NCBI RefSeq assembly: GCF_013371085.1
Contig: NZ_JABWCV010000007.1
Coordinates: forward strand, 1 to 64,000
DNA from: Vreelandella maris
Lineage (GTDB): Bacteria > Pseudomonadota > Gammaproteobacteria > Pseudomonadales > Halomonadaceae
Direction: 5' to 3'
Length of the DNA stretch: 64,000 nucleotides
Part shown: positions 10,326 to 21,087 of the stretch, piece by piece
Numbering within the stretch: position 1 is the first letter of the stretch
How the letters are laid out: each line of letters begins with the position of its first letter
Made by a program: the position numbers and the translations under genes
The notes under the pieces: generated by a model
The model's input: only the letters and a program-made list of their open reading frames with translations
Databases searched by the model: none
Told to the model about the DNA's origin: nothing

Positions 10326-10903
10326 CCGCACCTGTTTTATGCTTAGCGTCTGCCTCACCACGCCGTCGGGCCTTGCTGGAATCTATTGGTGTGTCGGTCA
10401 CGGTTCACCCCTGTGATATTGATGAGACACCACTGGTTGGTGAGTCGGCCCAAGCGTATGTGCAGCGCTTAGCGATTGCCAAAGCCAAGGCGGCAGCCCC
10501 CCTAACTGACTTACCTACGTTAGGTTCAGATACCGCTGTCGTCGTTGATGGGCGAATTCTAGGTAAACCGGTGGATGCCGAGCAGGGGGCTGATATGCTG
10601 CAGCTGCTTTCCGGGAGGCAGCATGAAGTGCTTACCGCCGTGGCGGTGAGTGGACCTAAAGGTATGCTCTCCTGCTGCGTGACCACCCAGGTGACCATGC
10701 GAGAAATAGAAGCGCATGAGATTGCTGCCTACTGGCGTACCGGCGAGCCCACTGATAAGGCAGGTGGGTACGCCATACAGGGATTAGCAGCGATCTTTGT
10801 AAAACAGATTCATGGCAGTCATTCGGCGGTGGTAGGGCTACCACTGTTTGAGACGGCACACTTGCTACGTCGACAGGGAGTTCCCATCTGGCAGCGCGTT
10901 TAA
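10322..10903 (+). CDS. maf: Maf/YhdE nucleotide pyrophosphatase (dTTP/UTP type)
   Basis: Hydrolyses non-canonical or excess nucleoside triphosphates to monophosphates; the YhdE branch prefers dTTP and UTP. The hallmark [18 protein letters not shown] is at the N-terminus, followed by the catalytic [17 protein letters not shown] and the C-terminal [14 protein letters not shown]. The start at 10322 is in the ATGA overlap with mreD and gives 193 residues. Position after mreD and before rng matches E. coli yhdE, which supports that subtype over the m7GTP type. Confidence 0.92.
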   Translation: MTAPVLCLASASPRRRALLESIGVSVTVHPCDIDETPLVGESAQAYVQRLAIAKAKAAAPLTDLPTLGSDTAVVVDGRILGKPVDAEQGADMLQLLSGRQHEVLTAVAVSGPKGMLSCCVTTQVTMREIEAHEIAAYWRTGEPTDKAGGYAIQGLAAIFVKQIHGSHSAVVGLPLFETAHLLRRQGVPIWQRV

Positions 10904-10970
10904 CTCCCCTTGGATGAGCGCGCCGCCTAGATCGCTGGCAAGGAATACGTCAACCAACAAGGAATTTTGC

Positions 10971-12434
10971 ATGAGCGGTGAAGTTCTCATCAATTTAACG
11001 CCAATGGAAACCCGCGTCGCGCTGGTTGAAAATGGTGTTTTGCAAGAGGCACTGATCGAGCGTTCCCGTCGGCGTGGCATCGTGGGCAATATCTACAAAG
11101 GCAAAGTAGTGCGTGTGCTGCCTGGAATGCAGGCTGCCTTTGTTGATATTGGCTTAGAGCGGGCGGCGTTTATTCATGCCCATGAAGTAATGCCGCCAGG
11201 TACGCCTCCAGATGAGCAGCAAACTATCGGTCAGTTGCTTCACGAGGGGCAGGCTCTGGTGGTACAGGCCACTAAAGATCCTATTGGTAGCAAAGGGGCG
11301 CGCTTAACCACGCACCTTTCGATCCCTTCCCGTTATTTGGTCTACATGCCGGACTCGCCGCACCATGGCGTATCGCAGCGCATTGAAGATGAGCGTGAAC
11401 GCGAGCGCTTAAAGGCATTGCTGGATAGCAGCGTGGCAGAGCAAACGCTGGAAGTAACGGGTGGCTTTATTGTTCGCACCGCCGCTGAAGGGGTGGGCGA
11501 TGAAGAGCTGAAAGGTGATATGTATTTCTTGCTGCGTCTATGGCGCAAGGTGAGTGAGCGTAAAGTTACCGCAACGCCACAAAGCGTTATTTATGATGAT
11601 TTACCGCTCTTTATGCGTACCCTGCGCGACGTTATGCGCGACGATATCGAAAAAGTGCGTATCGACTCACGAGAAAACTTCGTCAAGCTGGTGGAATTCG
11701 CTGAAGAGTTTATGCCTGATGCGGTCGAACGTATTGAGTACTACCCCGGCGAGCGCCCTATCTTTGATCTCTACAGCGTCGAAGATGAGATCCAGAAAGC
11801 GTTAGGCCGTAAGGTACAGCTTAAGTCTGGCGGCTATTTGGTTATTGACCCCACTGAGGCTATGACCACCATCGATGTGAATACCGGTGGTTATGTGGGG
11901 CACCGCAATCTTGAAGAGACTATTTTCAAGACCAATCTTGAAGCAGCGACGGCGATTGCCCGCCAGCTTCGGCTGCGTAATCTGGGCGGCATTATCATTA
12001 TCGACTTTATCGATATGATTGACGTTGAGCATCAGCGGCAGGTATTGCGGGTGCTGGAAAAAGCCTTAGAGCGCGATCACGCCAAAACCAAGTGTACCGG
12101 CGTCACTGAACTAGGCCTTGTTCAGCTTACTCGTAAGCGTACCCGGGAAAGTTTGGAGCAGACGCTCTGTGAAGCCTGCCCCACCTGCAGTGGCCGTGGA
12201 ACGCTGAAAACCCCGGAAACGGTCTGCTATGAAATCTTTCGCGAGATTCTCCGAGAGGAGCGCGCCTACAGTGCCGAAACTTACATGGTGCTTGCCTCGC
12301 AGTCCGTCGTTGATCGTCTATTGGATGAGGAGTCAGCTGCGGTAGCAGATCTGGAGACATTTATTAATAAAACGATCCGCTTCCAGGTTGAACAGCACTA
12401 CTCCCAAGAGCAGTACGATATCGTACTGATGTAA
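10971..12434 (+). CDS. rng: Ribonuclease G
   Basis: Endoribonuclease of the RNase E/G family that matures the 5' end of 16S rRNA and decays some mRNAs. It has an N-terminal S1 domain (GNIYKGKVVRVLPGMQAAFVDIGLERAAF), the 5'-sensor region, the DNase I-like catalytic part with TTIDVNTGGYVG and IIIDFIDMID, and the zinc-link CPTC within EACPTCSGRGTL. At 487 residues it matches E. coli RNase G (489), with no RNase E scaffold tail. The ATG at 10971 has AAGGA at good spacing; upstream in-frame ATGs lie inside maf. Confidence 0.96.
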   Translation: MSGEVLINLTPMETRVALVENGVLQEALIERSRRRGIVGNIYKGKVVRVLPGMQAAFVDIGLERAAFIHAHEVMPPGTPPDEQQTIGQLLHEGQALVVQATKDPIGSKGARLTTHLSIPSRYLVYMPDSPHHGVSQRIEDERERERLKALLDSSVAEQTLEVTGGFIVRTAAEGVGDEELKGDMYFLLRLWRKVSERKVTATPQSVIYDDLPLFMRTLRDVMRDDIEKVRIDSRENFVKLVEFAEEFMPDAVERIEYYPGERPIFDLYSVEDEIQKALGRKVQLKSGGYLVIDPTEAMTTIDVNTGGYVGHRNLEETIFKTNLEAATAIARQLRLRNLGGIIIIDFIDMIDVEHQRQVLRVLEKALERDHAKTKCTGVTELGLVQLTRKRTRESLEQTLCEACPTCSGRGTLKTPETVCYEIFREILREERAYSAETYMVLASQSVVDRLLDEESAAVADLETFINKTIRFQVEQHYSQEQYDIVLM

Positions 12435-12436
12435 TC

Positions 12437-15400
12437 ATGCAGACTCGTTCGCTAGTGCGTTGGAGTTTACTGATAGCGGCCTGGCTGCTAGGCAGCACCG
12501 CTATGTTGCTGCTATTGCTCCGCTTGGCCTTCAGTCAATCCGACGCTCTTACCCCTCGCATTGAAGCGCTGCTTGAAGCGCGTATTGGTGTGCCGGTCAC
12601 TATTGAGCGGTTATCGCTTTCCTTTGCCCGGAGCGACCTGCTGTTACGCCTTGATGGGTTGAGCGCAGAAACGCCTGATGGCCAAGCACTGTTTTCCCTG
12701 GAGCATGCGGGGCTGCGTTTGGATACTTGGGCATCGCTTGTCAATAGGGCGCCGATTTTTAGTGACGCACGCATAAGCGGAACCGAGTTTCATCTCTATC
12801 AAGGCACGGGAGCCTCTTGGCAATGGCCTGAGCCTGCCGAGCTACCGTTATTAATGGCCGCTGAACCGGATGTCGATCTGGCGACTATTGATGACTGGGC
12901 CGGACTCATATTACGCCAGCGTCTATGGGTAGATGACACCCGCGTGGTGCTGCATGGTAGGCACGACACCGTGATGTTACATGCCGAGACACTGTTGCTG
13001 ACTGGCGATGAGCGGCGCACACGGCTGGAAGGCGCGATCAATATTGCGGAATCTTTACAGCAAGCGCGCAAGGTTGCCCTTCCCGCGGCTGAAGTGAAGG
13101 TTGAGATGCAGCCCGGTCAACATGGCTTTAGCGACTTTTCTGCCGCACTGCAGCTGGATATTCAGCTTGACCAATTGGTAGTGCTGGCCGCTATGTTCCG
13201 TCCTGATCATGCGGCCTATTTAGAGCAGGCCGGGGGGAGTGCGCGGCTATGGGGCCGCTGGAGCGTTGGGCGTCTTGAGGAGGCCCGTGTTGCCGTCGAT
13301 GTGCCCCAGTTAACCCTTCGCCATAATGTTCAGTACGCGGTGCTAAGGGATATTGAAGCGGATGGCTTATGGCAGCGTGACGGCGACGGAGGCGAGGCAT
13401 GGCTGAGCGGTGACGCTGATAGTGTCGAGTGGGCGCAACCCCCCGGGGGCAGCGTTGGCCCGGCCTTGCCGCGATACTGGCACGCCACCCATCAACCAGG
13501 GAGGTGGGAAGTTCGCACCAGTGCCTTTGAACTCGCCTCGCTGACAGCCTGGCGCGATTATGTATTGCTACCTGAGTCAGTAACGCGAGTATTGCAAACC
13601 CTTGCCCCCCGCGGGCAAGTCCAGGGATTGCACGTTGGGCAGCAAGAGGGCCGCTGGGGAGTCGATGCGGCCCTAACCGGTGTCGAGGTCTCGCCTTGGC
13701 AGCAGGCCCCTGGCGGCGGCCCGTTGGATGCCTGGGTGCAGGCGCGGGATTTTCGTGGCCGTGTACTGTTTAGTAGCGACGGCGACAGTTCCCTCTATTT
13801 CCCCGAGTTTTTTACCGCTCCCATGCAGTTAAGACGTGCCGAAGGGGAAGTGGAGTGGGTATACGATGGCCCCAATACAATGGTGAGTGGCAAGAACCTC
13901 AGCGTTGACTGGGATGGCGCTCAGGTGTCGGGTGGTTTTGGTTTAGTCACCGGTAATCAGCGCGGCCATTTTGGCTTAGATCTAGATTTTAGTGAGGTGG
14001 ACGCGCTAGACCGACCGCTGGCTCAGTGGCTGCCGCTTAGCGTGATGGATAAAGGACTACGCGATTGGCTGCTCAACGATATCGGTGGCTATGTCACCGA
14101 GGGGTCGTTACAGCTAAGCCAACTCTTAGGAGAAACGGTAACCGCTGAGGATTTTACCGCCACACTTGCGCTGGCAATTACACAAGGCCATTTACCGATT
14201 GCGCCAGGCTGGCCACGCCTTGATGACGTTGAAGGCCGTCTAAAATGGCAAAATAAGGTGTTAGAGGCTGAAGTTGAACATGCCCAAAGCCATGGCGTGA
14301 CTGCTTCAGAGGGTGAAGTGGTGATGGAGAATGAGATACTTAATCTATCGGGCCAGCTGCAGGCGGATGGTTCAGCGTTAACGACCTTTTTACAGGCGAT
14401 GCCCGATATTGATCTTTCCCCACTGAGTGATTTGCGCGTAACGGGCGATGTTAATGGCGATATTGCCTTGTCGCTGCCGCTGGAAACGCCTGATGCGCTG
14501 CAACTGGAAATTAATGCCTTGCCAAGCTTCTCCGAAGTGGTTTATCAGCCGTTGGATTTACGGCTTCAGTCGGTCGAGGGTGACCTCGCTTGGCTGCAGG
14601 ACGGAGAGAGCAGCGGGCTGGTGGGTGACGCCAGTGGCCAATTGCTAGGCGGGCAAATAGCCGCAGATTTTCACACCCAAGACGACAGAATAGAGCTGCA
14701 GGGTAATGTAGCGACCTCCGCACTTTTTGAGCTCGCTGGGTTGGATGACAGCCAAGGGCGCCTGCCGCTAGAAGGGCAGCTACAGTGGCAAGGCAATGTC
14801 AGCTTAATGCCCACGCCAACCCTGCGCCTGGAAAGCCGTCTACTCGGTGTCACCAGCCATTTACCGGCACCGTTTGCCAAGTCGGCCCAGCAGCCATGGC
14901 CCTGGAGTGTGGCGGCTGACATTGAAGCTGGACGGATCCAAAGCCGTTTGGCTGATATTGCTTCCGCACGACTTCAGCAGCGTAATGGCTCTCTTGCCGG
15001 GTCGCTATATCTAGGCAATGAGGCAGCGCGCACGCACGCTTGGCCTACGAAGGCTGGGTTAAGCATTGATGCCGATGTGCCGCGTATTGACCCGCTGGCT
15101 TGGCAGCAGGCGATTGCACCGTTAATGGCAAAAGGCGCGTCTACGCCCAGCAGTGGCAACGGCCAGGTGCCCTTAACAGTAGCGTTAACGACACCCTGCG
15201 TGGTTTATCAAGATGAGTGTTTAGGCAGCCTTAGTGCCATCGGCGGCATGAACGGTGGCCTTATAGATATGGATTTAAGCGGTAATCTTGTGACCGGGCG
15301 TTTGCAGTATAATGCGCAATCGCCGCAGCCCTTGGATATGACGATTGAAGCGTTGTCACTTGATCGTTTGCTGGCGTTAGCTAACAAGCAACATGACAGT

Positions 15401-16291
15401 GATGCGCCTACGCCAGACTCCTGGATGCAAGCGGTTAAAACCCAGCGCCAGGCGCCAGCCGCCATTCCCGATTGGCTGGCCGATGTGCCTAATGGGCGAT
15501 TGCGATTAGCCGAAATTTCCATGGGGCCACGCCGTTTCGGTCCGTTGACGGCCTACTGGCAAACCGATGGAGAGCGCTTTTCGCTCACTCCGGTTGGGTT
15601 GACCCTTGGCCAGCTCTCAGCGCGAGGCGAGTTGTACTGGGAGGGTAATGCCTCTTCCAGCCACACCCGTGCGGATATCTCAATTCAAGGTGGGGATATC
15701 GGCACCGCCCTTGAGCGCCTAGACCAGCCTGTGGCCATGCGCAGCCGCAGCACCGATGTGGTGGCCTCGCTGGATTGGCCAGGCGCCCCCTGGCAACTTG
15801 CGTTAAGGCATGCCGATGGCTATATCAGCACCGACATTCGTGACGGCAGCTTCGTCACCCTGGAATCGGCACCGGCGCGGTTAATCGGCTTGCTCAATTT
15901 CGATAACATCTTACGACGGCTGCGCTTGGATTTTTCTGACGTTACCGGCCAGGGCACTGCATTTGACCGGGTAAACGGTACCGCCGATGTAACCGGTGGA
16001 CTGCTAACACTTCGCGGCCCATTGCAAATTGACGCCCCGGCCACCACCCTAACGCTAACAGGCAACGTCGATCTTGTAACGCGTGAACTTGACCAGCGGC
16101 TTGGCGTCACACTACCAGTGACGCAAAGTTTGCCGATCGCGGCCATTGCCGTTGGTGCGCCCATCGTCGGCGGCGCGCTATTTCTCGCCGATCAACTGTT
16201 TGGCGACGCCCTTGATCGCGCCACAACGCTTCATTATCGCGTGCGAGGCCCATGGACTTCGCCGCAGGTTACTTTAGAAGGCCCCCAATGA
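12437..16291 (+). CDS. yhdP: YhdP, AsmA-like bridge for phospholipid transport
   Basis: Giant 1,284-residue envelope protein with one N-terminal membrane segment (about residues 7-30) and a long beta-rich periplasmic body ending in a DUF3971/AsmA-like C-terminus. In E. coli YhdP, TamB and YdbH are redundant bridges that move phospholipids to the outer membrane. The N-terminal [19 protein letters not shown] and the C-terminal [25 protein letters not shown] are family-typical. It starts 2 nt after rng and ends in an ATGA overlap with tldD, the same order as in E. coli. Confidence 0.92.
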   Translation: MQTRSLVRWSLLIAAWLLGSTAMLLLLLRLAFSQSDALTPRIEALLEARIGVPVTIERLSLSFARSDLLLRLDGLSAETPDGQALFSLEHAGLRLDTWASLVNRAPIFSDARISGTEFHLYQGTGASWQWPEPAELPLLMAAEPDVDLATIDDWAGLILRQRLWVDDTRVVLHGRHDTVMLHAETLLLTGDERRTRLEGAINIAESLQQARKVALPAAEVKVEMQPGQHGFSDFSAALQLDIQLDQLVVLAAMFRPDHAAYLEQAGGSARLWGRWSVGRLEEARVAVDVPQLTLRHNVQYAVLRDIEADGLWQRDGDGGEAWLSGDADSVEWAQPPGGSVGPALPRYWHATHQPGRWEVRTSAFELASLTAWRDYVLLPESVTRVLQTLAPRGQVQGLHVGQQEGRWGVDAALTGVEVSPWQQAPGGGPLDAWVQARDFRGRVLFSSDGDSSLYFPEFFTAPMQLRRAEGEVEWVYDGPNTMVSGKNLSVDWDGAQVSGGFGLVTGNQRGHFGLDLDFSEVDALDRPLAQWLPLSVMDKGLRDWLLNDIGGYVTEGSLQLSQLLGETVTAEDFTATLALAITQGHLPIAPGWPRLDDVEGRLKWQNKVLEAEVEHAQSHGVTASEGEVVMENEILNLSGQLQADGSALTTFLQAMPDIDLSPLSDLRVTGDVNGDIALSLPLETPDALQLEINALPSFSEVVYQPLDLRLQSVEGDLAWLQDGESSGLVGDASGQLLGGQIAADFHTQDDRIELQGNVATSALFELAGLDDSQGRLPLEGQLQWQGNVSLMPTPTLRLESRLLGVTSHLPAPFAKSAQQPWPWSVAADIEAGRIQSRLADIASARLQQRNGSLAGSLYLGNEAARTHAWPTKAGLSIDADVPRIDPLAWQQAIAPLMAKGASTPSSGNGQVPLTVALTTPCVVYQDECLGSLSAIGGMNGGLIDMDLSGNLVTGRLQYNAQSPQPLDMTIEALSLDRLLALANKQHDSDAPTPDSWMQAVKTQRQAPAAIPDWLADVPNGRLRLAEISMGPRRFGPLTAYWQTDGERFSLTPVGLTLGQLSARGELYWEGNASSSHTRADISIQGGDIGTALERLDQPVAMRSRSTDVVASLDWPGAPWQLALRHADGYISTDIRDGSFVTLESAPARLIGLLNFDNILRRLRLDFSDVTGQGTAFDRVNGTADVTGGLLTLRGPLQIDAPATTLTLTGNVDLVTRELDQRLGVTLPVTQSLPIAAIAVGAPIVGGALFLADQLFGDALDRATTLHYRVRGPWTSPQVTLEGPQ

Positions 16292-17739
16292 CCGCATATA
16301 AAAGTGATGTAGATACCGCTGCAGCCATCCTGTTGACTCCCGGAGGGTTGGATTTAGACGCTCTGGAAACAGGGTTGGGCTACGCCATGGGCGCGGGCAT
16401 TGACTACGCCGACCTTTATTTCCAGCGGACTTGGCAAGAGGGCTGGGTGCTGGAAGATAGCGAGGTAAAAGAGGCCAGTTATAATATCGATGGTGGTGTC
16501 GGCGTGCGTTCGCTGGCGGGTGAGAAGACTGGTTTTGCCTACTCCAACCAAATTACCGCCGATGCATTGATGGATACCGGCCGCACCGCGGCTGGCATTG
16601 TGCGCAGTGGTAAGCGCTTGCCTGGGCAACTGGTTAGTCCGGTGTCCGCCATGTCGCGCTATGCAGGGATTGATCCCTTGGCTGGCCTGAGTGCTGAAGA
16701 GAAAGTCGCCATGCTGAAACAGGCTGACCGTGTGGCGCGTGCTGCCGACCCCAGTATTAGTCAGGTAAGTGCCTCCTTATCGGGCACCTATGAAGTGGTG
16801 TTGGTGCGGGCTAGTGACGGCACGTTGGCGGCCGATATCCGCCCGCTGGTGCGCTTCAATGTCAGCGTGATTGCAGTTAAGAATGGGCGTCGCGAACGCG
16901 GCAGCGCCGGTGGCGGCGGTCGTTACTCCATGGCTAAACTGCGTGATGATCAAGTGGCGGAGCAGTACGCCAAAGAGGCGGTGCGTCAGGCGTTGGTTAA
17001 CCTGGAAGCCATTGATGCACCCGCAGGGCAAATGCCTGTGGTGTTGGCATCCGGCTGGCCGGGAATCTTGCTGCATGAAGCGGTAGGGCACGGCCTTGAA
17101 GGTGATTTCAATCGTAAAGGCAGTTCCGCCTTTGCTGGCAAGATGGGCGAGCGTGTGGCCGCTAAAGGCGTCACCATTGTCGACGATGCGACGATATCGG
17201 ATAGCCGTGGCTCAATGAGCGTGGATGACGAAGGGACGCCGGGTCAGTATACGCCGCTTATTGAAGACGGCATTTTAACAGGCTATATGCAGGATAAGCT
17301 CAATGCCCGATTAATGGGCATGGCGCCCACAGGAAACGCGCGGCGTGAATCTTTCGCCCACTTGCCGATGCCACGCATGACCAACACGGTCATGCTGGCT
17401 GGTCAGGATGAGCCTAGCGATATTATCAAAAGCGTTAAGCGCGGTATTTACGCGGTCAGCTTTGGCGGCGGCCAGGTGGATATTACCTCGGGTAAATTCG
17501 TGTTCTCCGCCAGCGAAGCCTACCTGATTGAAGACGGCAAGGTGACCGCGCCTGTTAAAGGGGCCACTTTAATCGGCAATGGTCCGGAAGCCATGCAGCG
17601 CGTTTCCATGATTGGCCACGACATGGCGTTGGACACCGGGATTGGTGTGTGTGGTAAAGAGGGGCAGGGCGTGCCGGTCGGTGTCGGCCAGCCCACCCTG
17701 AAATTGGATGAGCTGACCGTTGGCGGCACGCAGTCTTAA
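16288..17739 (+). CDS. tldD: Metalloprotease TldD
   Basis: Catalytic half of the TldD-TldE heterodimer, which clips unfolded peptides and in E. coli matures microcin B17 and degrades the CcdA antitoxin. The zinc motif HExxxH is visible as HEAVGH at about 263-268 with downstream GLEGD. The ATG at 16288 overlaps the yhdP stop and gives 483 residues (E. coli 481). The partner, pmbA/tldE, is 0.7 kb downstream, separated only by convergent yjgA. Confidence 0.96.
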   Translation: MTAYKSDVDTAAAILLTPGGLDLDALETGLGYAMGAGIDYADLYFQRTWQEGWVLEDSEVKEASYNIDGGVGVRSLAGEKTGFAYSNQITADALMDTGRTAAGIVRSGKRLPGQLVSPVSAMSRYAGIDPLAGLSAEEKVAMLKQADRVARAADPSISQVSASLSGTYEVVLVRASDGTLAADIRPLVRFNVSVIAVKNGRRERGSAGGGGRYSMAKLRDDQVAEQYAKEAVRQALVNLEAIDAPAGQMPVVLASGWPGILLHEAVGHGLEGDFNRKGSSAFAGKMGERVAAKGVTIVDDATISDSRGSMSVDDEGTPGQYTPLIEDGILTGYMQDKLNARLMGMAPTGNARRESFAHLPMPRMTNTVMLAGQDEPSDIIKSVKRGIYAVSFGGGQVDITSGKFVFSASEAYLIEDGKVTAPVKGATLIGNGPEAMQRVSMIGHDMALDTGIGVCGKEGQGVPVGVGQPTLKLDELTVGGTQS

Positions 17740-17756
17740 AAAGCTTTTTTCAAGAA

Positions 17757-17785
17757 CTGCTTTTAAAGCGCCTGTTTTAAAGCGC
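17757..17785. repeat. 14-bp tandem duplication at the yjgA stop codon
   Basis: CTGCTTTTAAAGCGC (17757-17771) is followed directly by CTGTTTTAAAGCGC (17772-17785). The copies are identical apart from one extra C. The second copy contains the last codons and stop of yjgA (minus strand, TTA at 17777-17779); the first lies in the short tldD-yjgA spacer. Confidence 0.75.
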
Positions 17786-18298
17786 TAAGGTTTCGCGAAG
17801 GTGTTTGAAGAGCTTACGCGAGCTGGTCGGTGGTTTGCCCTGCTCGCGTTCGCGCTGGGCGTTGCGAATTAATTGACGCAGCGTTTGGCGGTCCGCATCG
17901 GGATGCTCCGCCATGAACAGGTCAACAGCATCATCGCCTTCGTCAATTAAGCGTTCACGCCATTTTTCGAGACGGTGAAACGCGTGGTCGCGCTGTTCCT
18001 GCTCTTGATCAATGGAATCGAACACGCCTTGGATGGCGGCGAGGTCCTCTTTACGGATAAGTTTGCCGACGTACTGCATATGGCGGCGGCGGCCTTCATG
18101 AGAACGAATGCGCGAGGTTTCCTCGATAGCGCGCAGCATATCGTCAGAAAGGGGAAAGCGGGCGCGCTCTGCCGGTCGCATGGCGATTAACGTTTCCCCA
18201 AGTGCCTGTAAGGCATGCATTTCGCGTTTGAGTTGCGACTTGCTTGGGCGTTCTTCCTGCTCTTCTACTTCAACGGGGTCGGGACGTTGCTTACGCAT
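17777..18298 (-). CDS. darP: YjgA/DarP ribosome-associated protein
   Basis: DUF615 protein that binds the late 50S ribosomal subunit and assists its maturation. At 173 residues it is the usual size, very basic, with the family core KSQLKREMHALQALGETL near residues 20-40 and the C-terminal RQTLRQLIRNAQREREQGKPP. The start at 18298 (MRKQRPDPVEVEE) is chosen over a longer reading because the family begins there. It is convergent with tldD and divergent from pmbA, the arrangement seen in pseudomonads. Confidence 0.92.
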   Translation of the reverse strand: MRKQRPDPVEVEEQEERPSKSQLKREMHALQALGETLIAMRPAERARFPLSDDMLRAIEETSRIRSHEGRRRHMQYVGKLIRKEDLAAIQGVFDSIDQEQEQRDHAFHRLEKWRERLIDEGDDAVDLFMAEHPDADRQTLRQLIRNAQREREQGKPPTSSRKLFKHLRETLAL

Positions 18299-18406
18299 AG
18301 TGTGGCTCACAGATAAAATTCGTTGCGGCATTATACCAGCTGCGAGTACAACATTGATTCGCCGAAGACATTCTCTTGGAGACATTCGGTTGAGAAAGGA
18401 GGCCAT

Positions 18407-19747
18407 ATGGCACAGGCATTTGATGCATCCGCGCAGCAGTCGTTACTGACCGCGCGGGCCGAAGAGGCGCTAGCGCTGGCAAAGCGCTTGGGCGCGGATG
18501 CTGCCGAAGTAGGCGCAAGCGTCGATCAGGGAATAGGTGTGAGCGTACGCCAGGGCGAAGTTGAAACGGTTGAGTTATCCCGAGATCAGGGCATCGCCGT
18601 GACGCTTTACGTAGGCCAGCGTAAAGGTAGTGCCTCATCAACGGATGCTAGCAGCGCCTCGATCCAGGCTGCGGTAGAAAAAGCGCTGGCGATTGCCCGC
18701 TATACCGGAGAAGATCCGGCCGCCGGGTTGGCCGATGCATCGTTGATGGCCACCGAGTTACCCGATCTGGAAGTGCATTACCCCTGGGCACTCACAACCG
18801 ATGAGGCGATCGAGCTAGCGCTTGCTTGCGAGCAGGCGGGGCGTGATGTTGACGGTATCTCGCAGTCAGATGGCGCATCACTTTCGAGTGGCGAAGGCGT
18901 GCGCGTTTATGCCAATAGCCACGGCTTTTTAGGTACCCAAAAGGGCAGTAGTCACTCTCTTTCATGCATGCTGATTGCCCAGGATGCGAGCGGTATGCAG
19001 CGCGACTATGACTACACTTCTGCACGCGATCCCAAGGCACTGCGCGACCCCGCCGAGGTGGGCCGTGAGGCCGCCGAGCGTACGCTGCGCAGGCTCGGCG
19101 CAAAACGTCCGCCCACGGGCACCTTTCCAGTGCTATTTGACCCGTCGCTGTCCAGTGGATTGATTGGTCATTTACTGAGTGGTTTAGCAGGTGGTGCTTT
19201 ATATCGCCAAGCCTCTTTTCTGTGTGATCGGCTTGGCACGCCGCTGTTTCCCGATTGGTTCAGCCTTGAAGAACGGCCAATGGAAATCGGTGCCACAGCG
19301 AGTTCGCCGTTTGATGGCGAGGGCGTGCAAACCCGTAATAATCGTTTTATCGATCAGGGCAGCATTGCCAGCTATATGCTCTCTTCCTACAGTGCTCGTC
19401 GGCTGGGTATGCAAACCACGGGCAATGCTGGTGGGGCACGAAATGTGCGTTTAGTGGCACCACTGCAATCCCGTGACAGTCTATTAAAAGAGATGGGGCG
19501 GGGTATTTGGGTAACCGAGCTGATGGGGCAGGGCGTTAACGGCGTGACCGGTGATTACTCACGTGGCGCTGCAGGGTTTTGGGTAGAGGATGGAAAAGTA
19601 CAGTACCCGATCGAGGAGTTTACGATCGCTGGGAACCTGGAGCGGATGTTTGCCGGGTTAGTGGGGATTGGCGATGACACCGATACCCGTGGCAGTGTTC
19701 ACACGGGTAGTTGGTTAATTGATGCCATGACCGTAGCGGGAGATTAA
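18407..19747 (+). CDS. pmbA: Metalloprotease partner PmbA (TldE)
   Basis: Non-metal-binding partner of TldD; the pair forms the active peptidase. It lacks the HExxxH motif and keeps the family patterns LAKRLGADAAEVGAS near the N-terminus and the C-terminal GVNGVTGDYSRGAAGFWVEDG. The ATG at 18407 has a strong AAAGGAGG 5 nt upstream and gives 446 residues (E. coli 450). Its stop lies 3 nt from that of convergent ptsO, leaving no spacer for a terminator. Confidence 0.95.
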   Translation: MAQAFDASAQQSLLTARAEEALALAKRLGADAAEVGASVDQGIGVSVRQGEVETVELSRDQGIAVTLYVGQRKGSASSTDASSASIQAAVEKALAIARYTGEDPAAGLADASLMATELPDLEVHYPWALTTDEAIELALACEQAGRDVDGISQSDGASLSSGEGVRVYANSHGFLGTQKGSSHSLSCMLIAQDASGMQRDYDYTSARDPKALRDPAEVGREAAERTLRRLGAKRPPTGTFPVLFDPSLSSGLIGHLLSGLAGGALYRQASFLCDRLGTPLFPDWFSLEERPMEIGATASSPFDGEGVQTRNNRFIDQGSIASYMLSSYSARRLGMQTTGNAGGARNVRLVAPLQSRDSLLKEMGRGIWVTELMGQGVNGVTGDYSRGAAGFWVEDGKVQYPIEEFTIAGNLERMFAGLVGIGDDTDTRGSVHTGSWLIDAMTVAGD

Positions 19748-19750
19748 AAG

Positions 19751-20020
19751 CTACTGATCTTCCTCAAAACGAGCATCGAACAGCGCTTGAATAGCATCAA
19801 GCGCCTGTTCGGCGTCATCGCCTTCAGCGTTGATGGTTAGCTCGGTACCGCAAGGGGCCGCGAGCATCAGCAGTGACATGATGTTGGCGGCGTCAGCGAC
19901 CTGTTGCTGTTTTTGAACACGTATTGTCGCCGTGAACTGTTGGCCGCATTTTACCAGTTTGGTCGCCGCGCGTGCATGCAGGCCGCGTTGATTGGTAAGT
20001 GTGAGAATTCTTTCTGGCAC
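19751..20020 (-). CDS. ptsO: Nitrogen PTS phosphocarrier NPr (HPr family)
   Basis: Small phosphocarrier that passes phosphate from EI-Ntr (PtsP) to PtsN through the active-site histidine, here H15 in NQRGLHARAATKLV. At 89 residues it has standard length. NPr rather than sugar HPr is indicated by the location at the end of the rpoN-hpf-ptsN-rapZ group. It lies 46 nt after rapZ. SixA, encoded at 3798, is a known NPr phosphatase in E. coli. Confidence 0.95.
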   Translation of the reverse strand: MPERILTLTNQRGLHARAATKLVKCGQQFTATIRVQKQQQVADAANIMSLLMLAAPCGTELTINAEGDDAEQALDAIQALFDARFEEDQ

Positions 20021-20065
20021 CCTGGTTCCTTTTCGCCGAGTGGTGTCATTAATGGATAGAAGCGC

Positions 20066-20998
20066 TTAAGAAGTTGCTTGCTGCTCGTCGGTTTGGGATG
20101 TGCTGGCAGGCGGAGCAGCTAGCTGTTCATTTAATGTGTACTGCAAGCCTAACTCGCGATGACGTAATTGAATTTCGCCCATACTGTGTACTAATCGCTC
20201 TGCTAGCTGTTCGACCATATAGACTGAGCGGTGTTGCCCTCCGGTGCAGCCAATCGCGATAGTCATGTAGCTACGCTGGCTATCTTGGTAAGCGGGCAGC
20301 CAGCGCTCAAGCCAAGCCTGAATATCGTTAGTCATGGCGTCTACGATGGGATAACCGCTTAAGAAGGCCACTATGTTCGCATCGCGGCCTGTGAATTGGC
20401 GTAGCGTTGGGTCCCAATATGGGTTTGGCAGGCAGCGCACGTCGAAAACCAAATCAGCATCCAACGGTACACCGCGCTTATAACCAAACGACTCAAGCGT
20501 CAGCGTGAGCTTGTCGCGCCGCTGATGGGCGACTTGGTCGGTAATGCGACGACGCAGATCGTGAACTGATAGCCGCGAGGTATCGATCAATAAATCGGCT
20601 AGATCACGAATGTCGAGCAGCGTTTCTTCTTCTTTATTGATAGCCTCTTCAAGCGTCATTTCGCTATCGCGCGTCAGCGGGTGCCGCCGCCGTGTTGCGG
20701 AGTAACGCTCAAGTAAGATGCGCGCATCAGTGGTCAGATAGATCACTTGAAAATCAATTTTACGTTGGCGCAACTCCTCTAACAAAGAGGGCAGTCGTGC
20801 CAGGGCGCCAGGCAAGTTACGGGCATCAATACTGACCGCCAAATGGGCGCGGTCGCCCTGGTCGCGTAATTCGTCCACCAACGACCCCAGCAACATAGCA
20901 GGGAGGTTATCAATCGCATAGTAGCCAAGATCTTCAAGCGCTTGTAAGGCGATAGATTTACCTGACCCAGAGCGGCCGCTAATGATCACAAGTTGCAT
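20066..20998 (-). CDS. rapZ: RNase adapter / nucleotide-binding protein RapZ
   Basis: P-loop protein that in enterobacteria delivers the GlmZ sRNA to RNase E and so sets GlcN6P synthase levels; elsewhere its targets are unclear. The Walker A motif GRSGSGKS is at residues 8-15, and the C-terminal domain has IGCTGGQHRSVYMVEQLA. The ATG at 20998 is preferred (MQLVIISGRSG); 310 residues, about 25 more than E. coli, from a Ser/Thr/Gln-rich tail. It follows ptsN by 89 nt containing a stem-loop. Confidence 0.95.
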   Translation of the reverse strand: MQLVIISGRSGSGKSIALQALEDLGYYAIDNLPAMLLGSLVDELRDQGDRAHLAVSIDARNLPGALARLPSLLEELRQRKIDFQVIYLTTDARILLERYSATRRRHPLTRDSEMTLEEAINKEEETLLDIRDLADLLIDTSRLSVHDLRRRITDQVAHQRRDKLTLTLESFGYKRGVPLDADLVFDVRCLPNPYWDPTLRQFTGRDANIVAFLSGYPIVDAMTNDIQAWLERWLPAYQDSQRSYMTIAIGCTGGQHRSVYMVEQLAERLVHSMGEIQLRHRELGLQYTLNEQLAAPPASTSQTDEQQATS

Positions 20999-21050
20999 AG
21001 AGTCTCTCTTTGCTTTGATCAAGATGCGTTAAAGGTGGTGAGCGCAAGTC

Positions 21051-21080
21051 AACCTGCCGTTGAGTACCGCTTGGCAGGTT
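21051..21080 (-). other. Stem-loop in the ptsN-rapZ spacer
   Basis: AACCTGCC (21051-21058) and GGCAGGTT (21073-21080) form a perfect 8-bp stem with a 14-nt loop between ptsN and rapZ. No T-run follows on the minus strand, so it is not a standard terminator. It could be an mRNA processing or stability element. Confidence 0.5.
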
Positions 21081-21087
21081 TAGGCTT

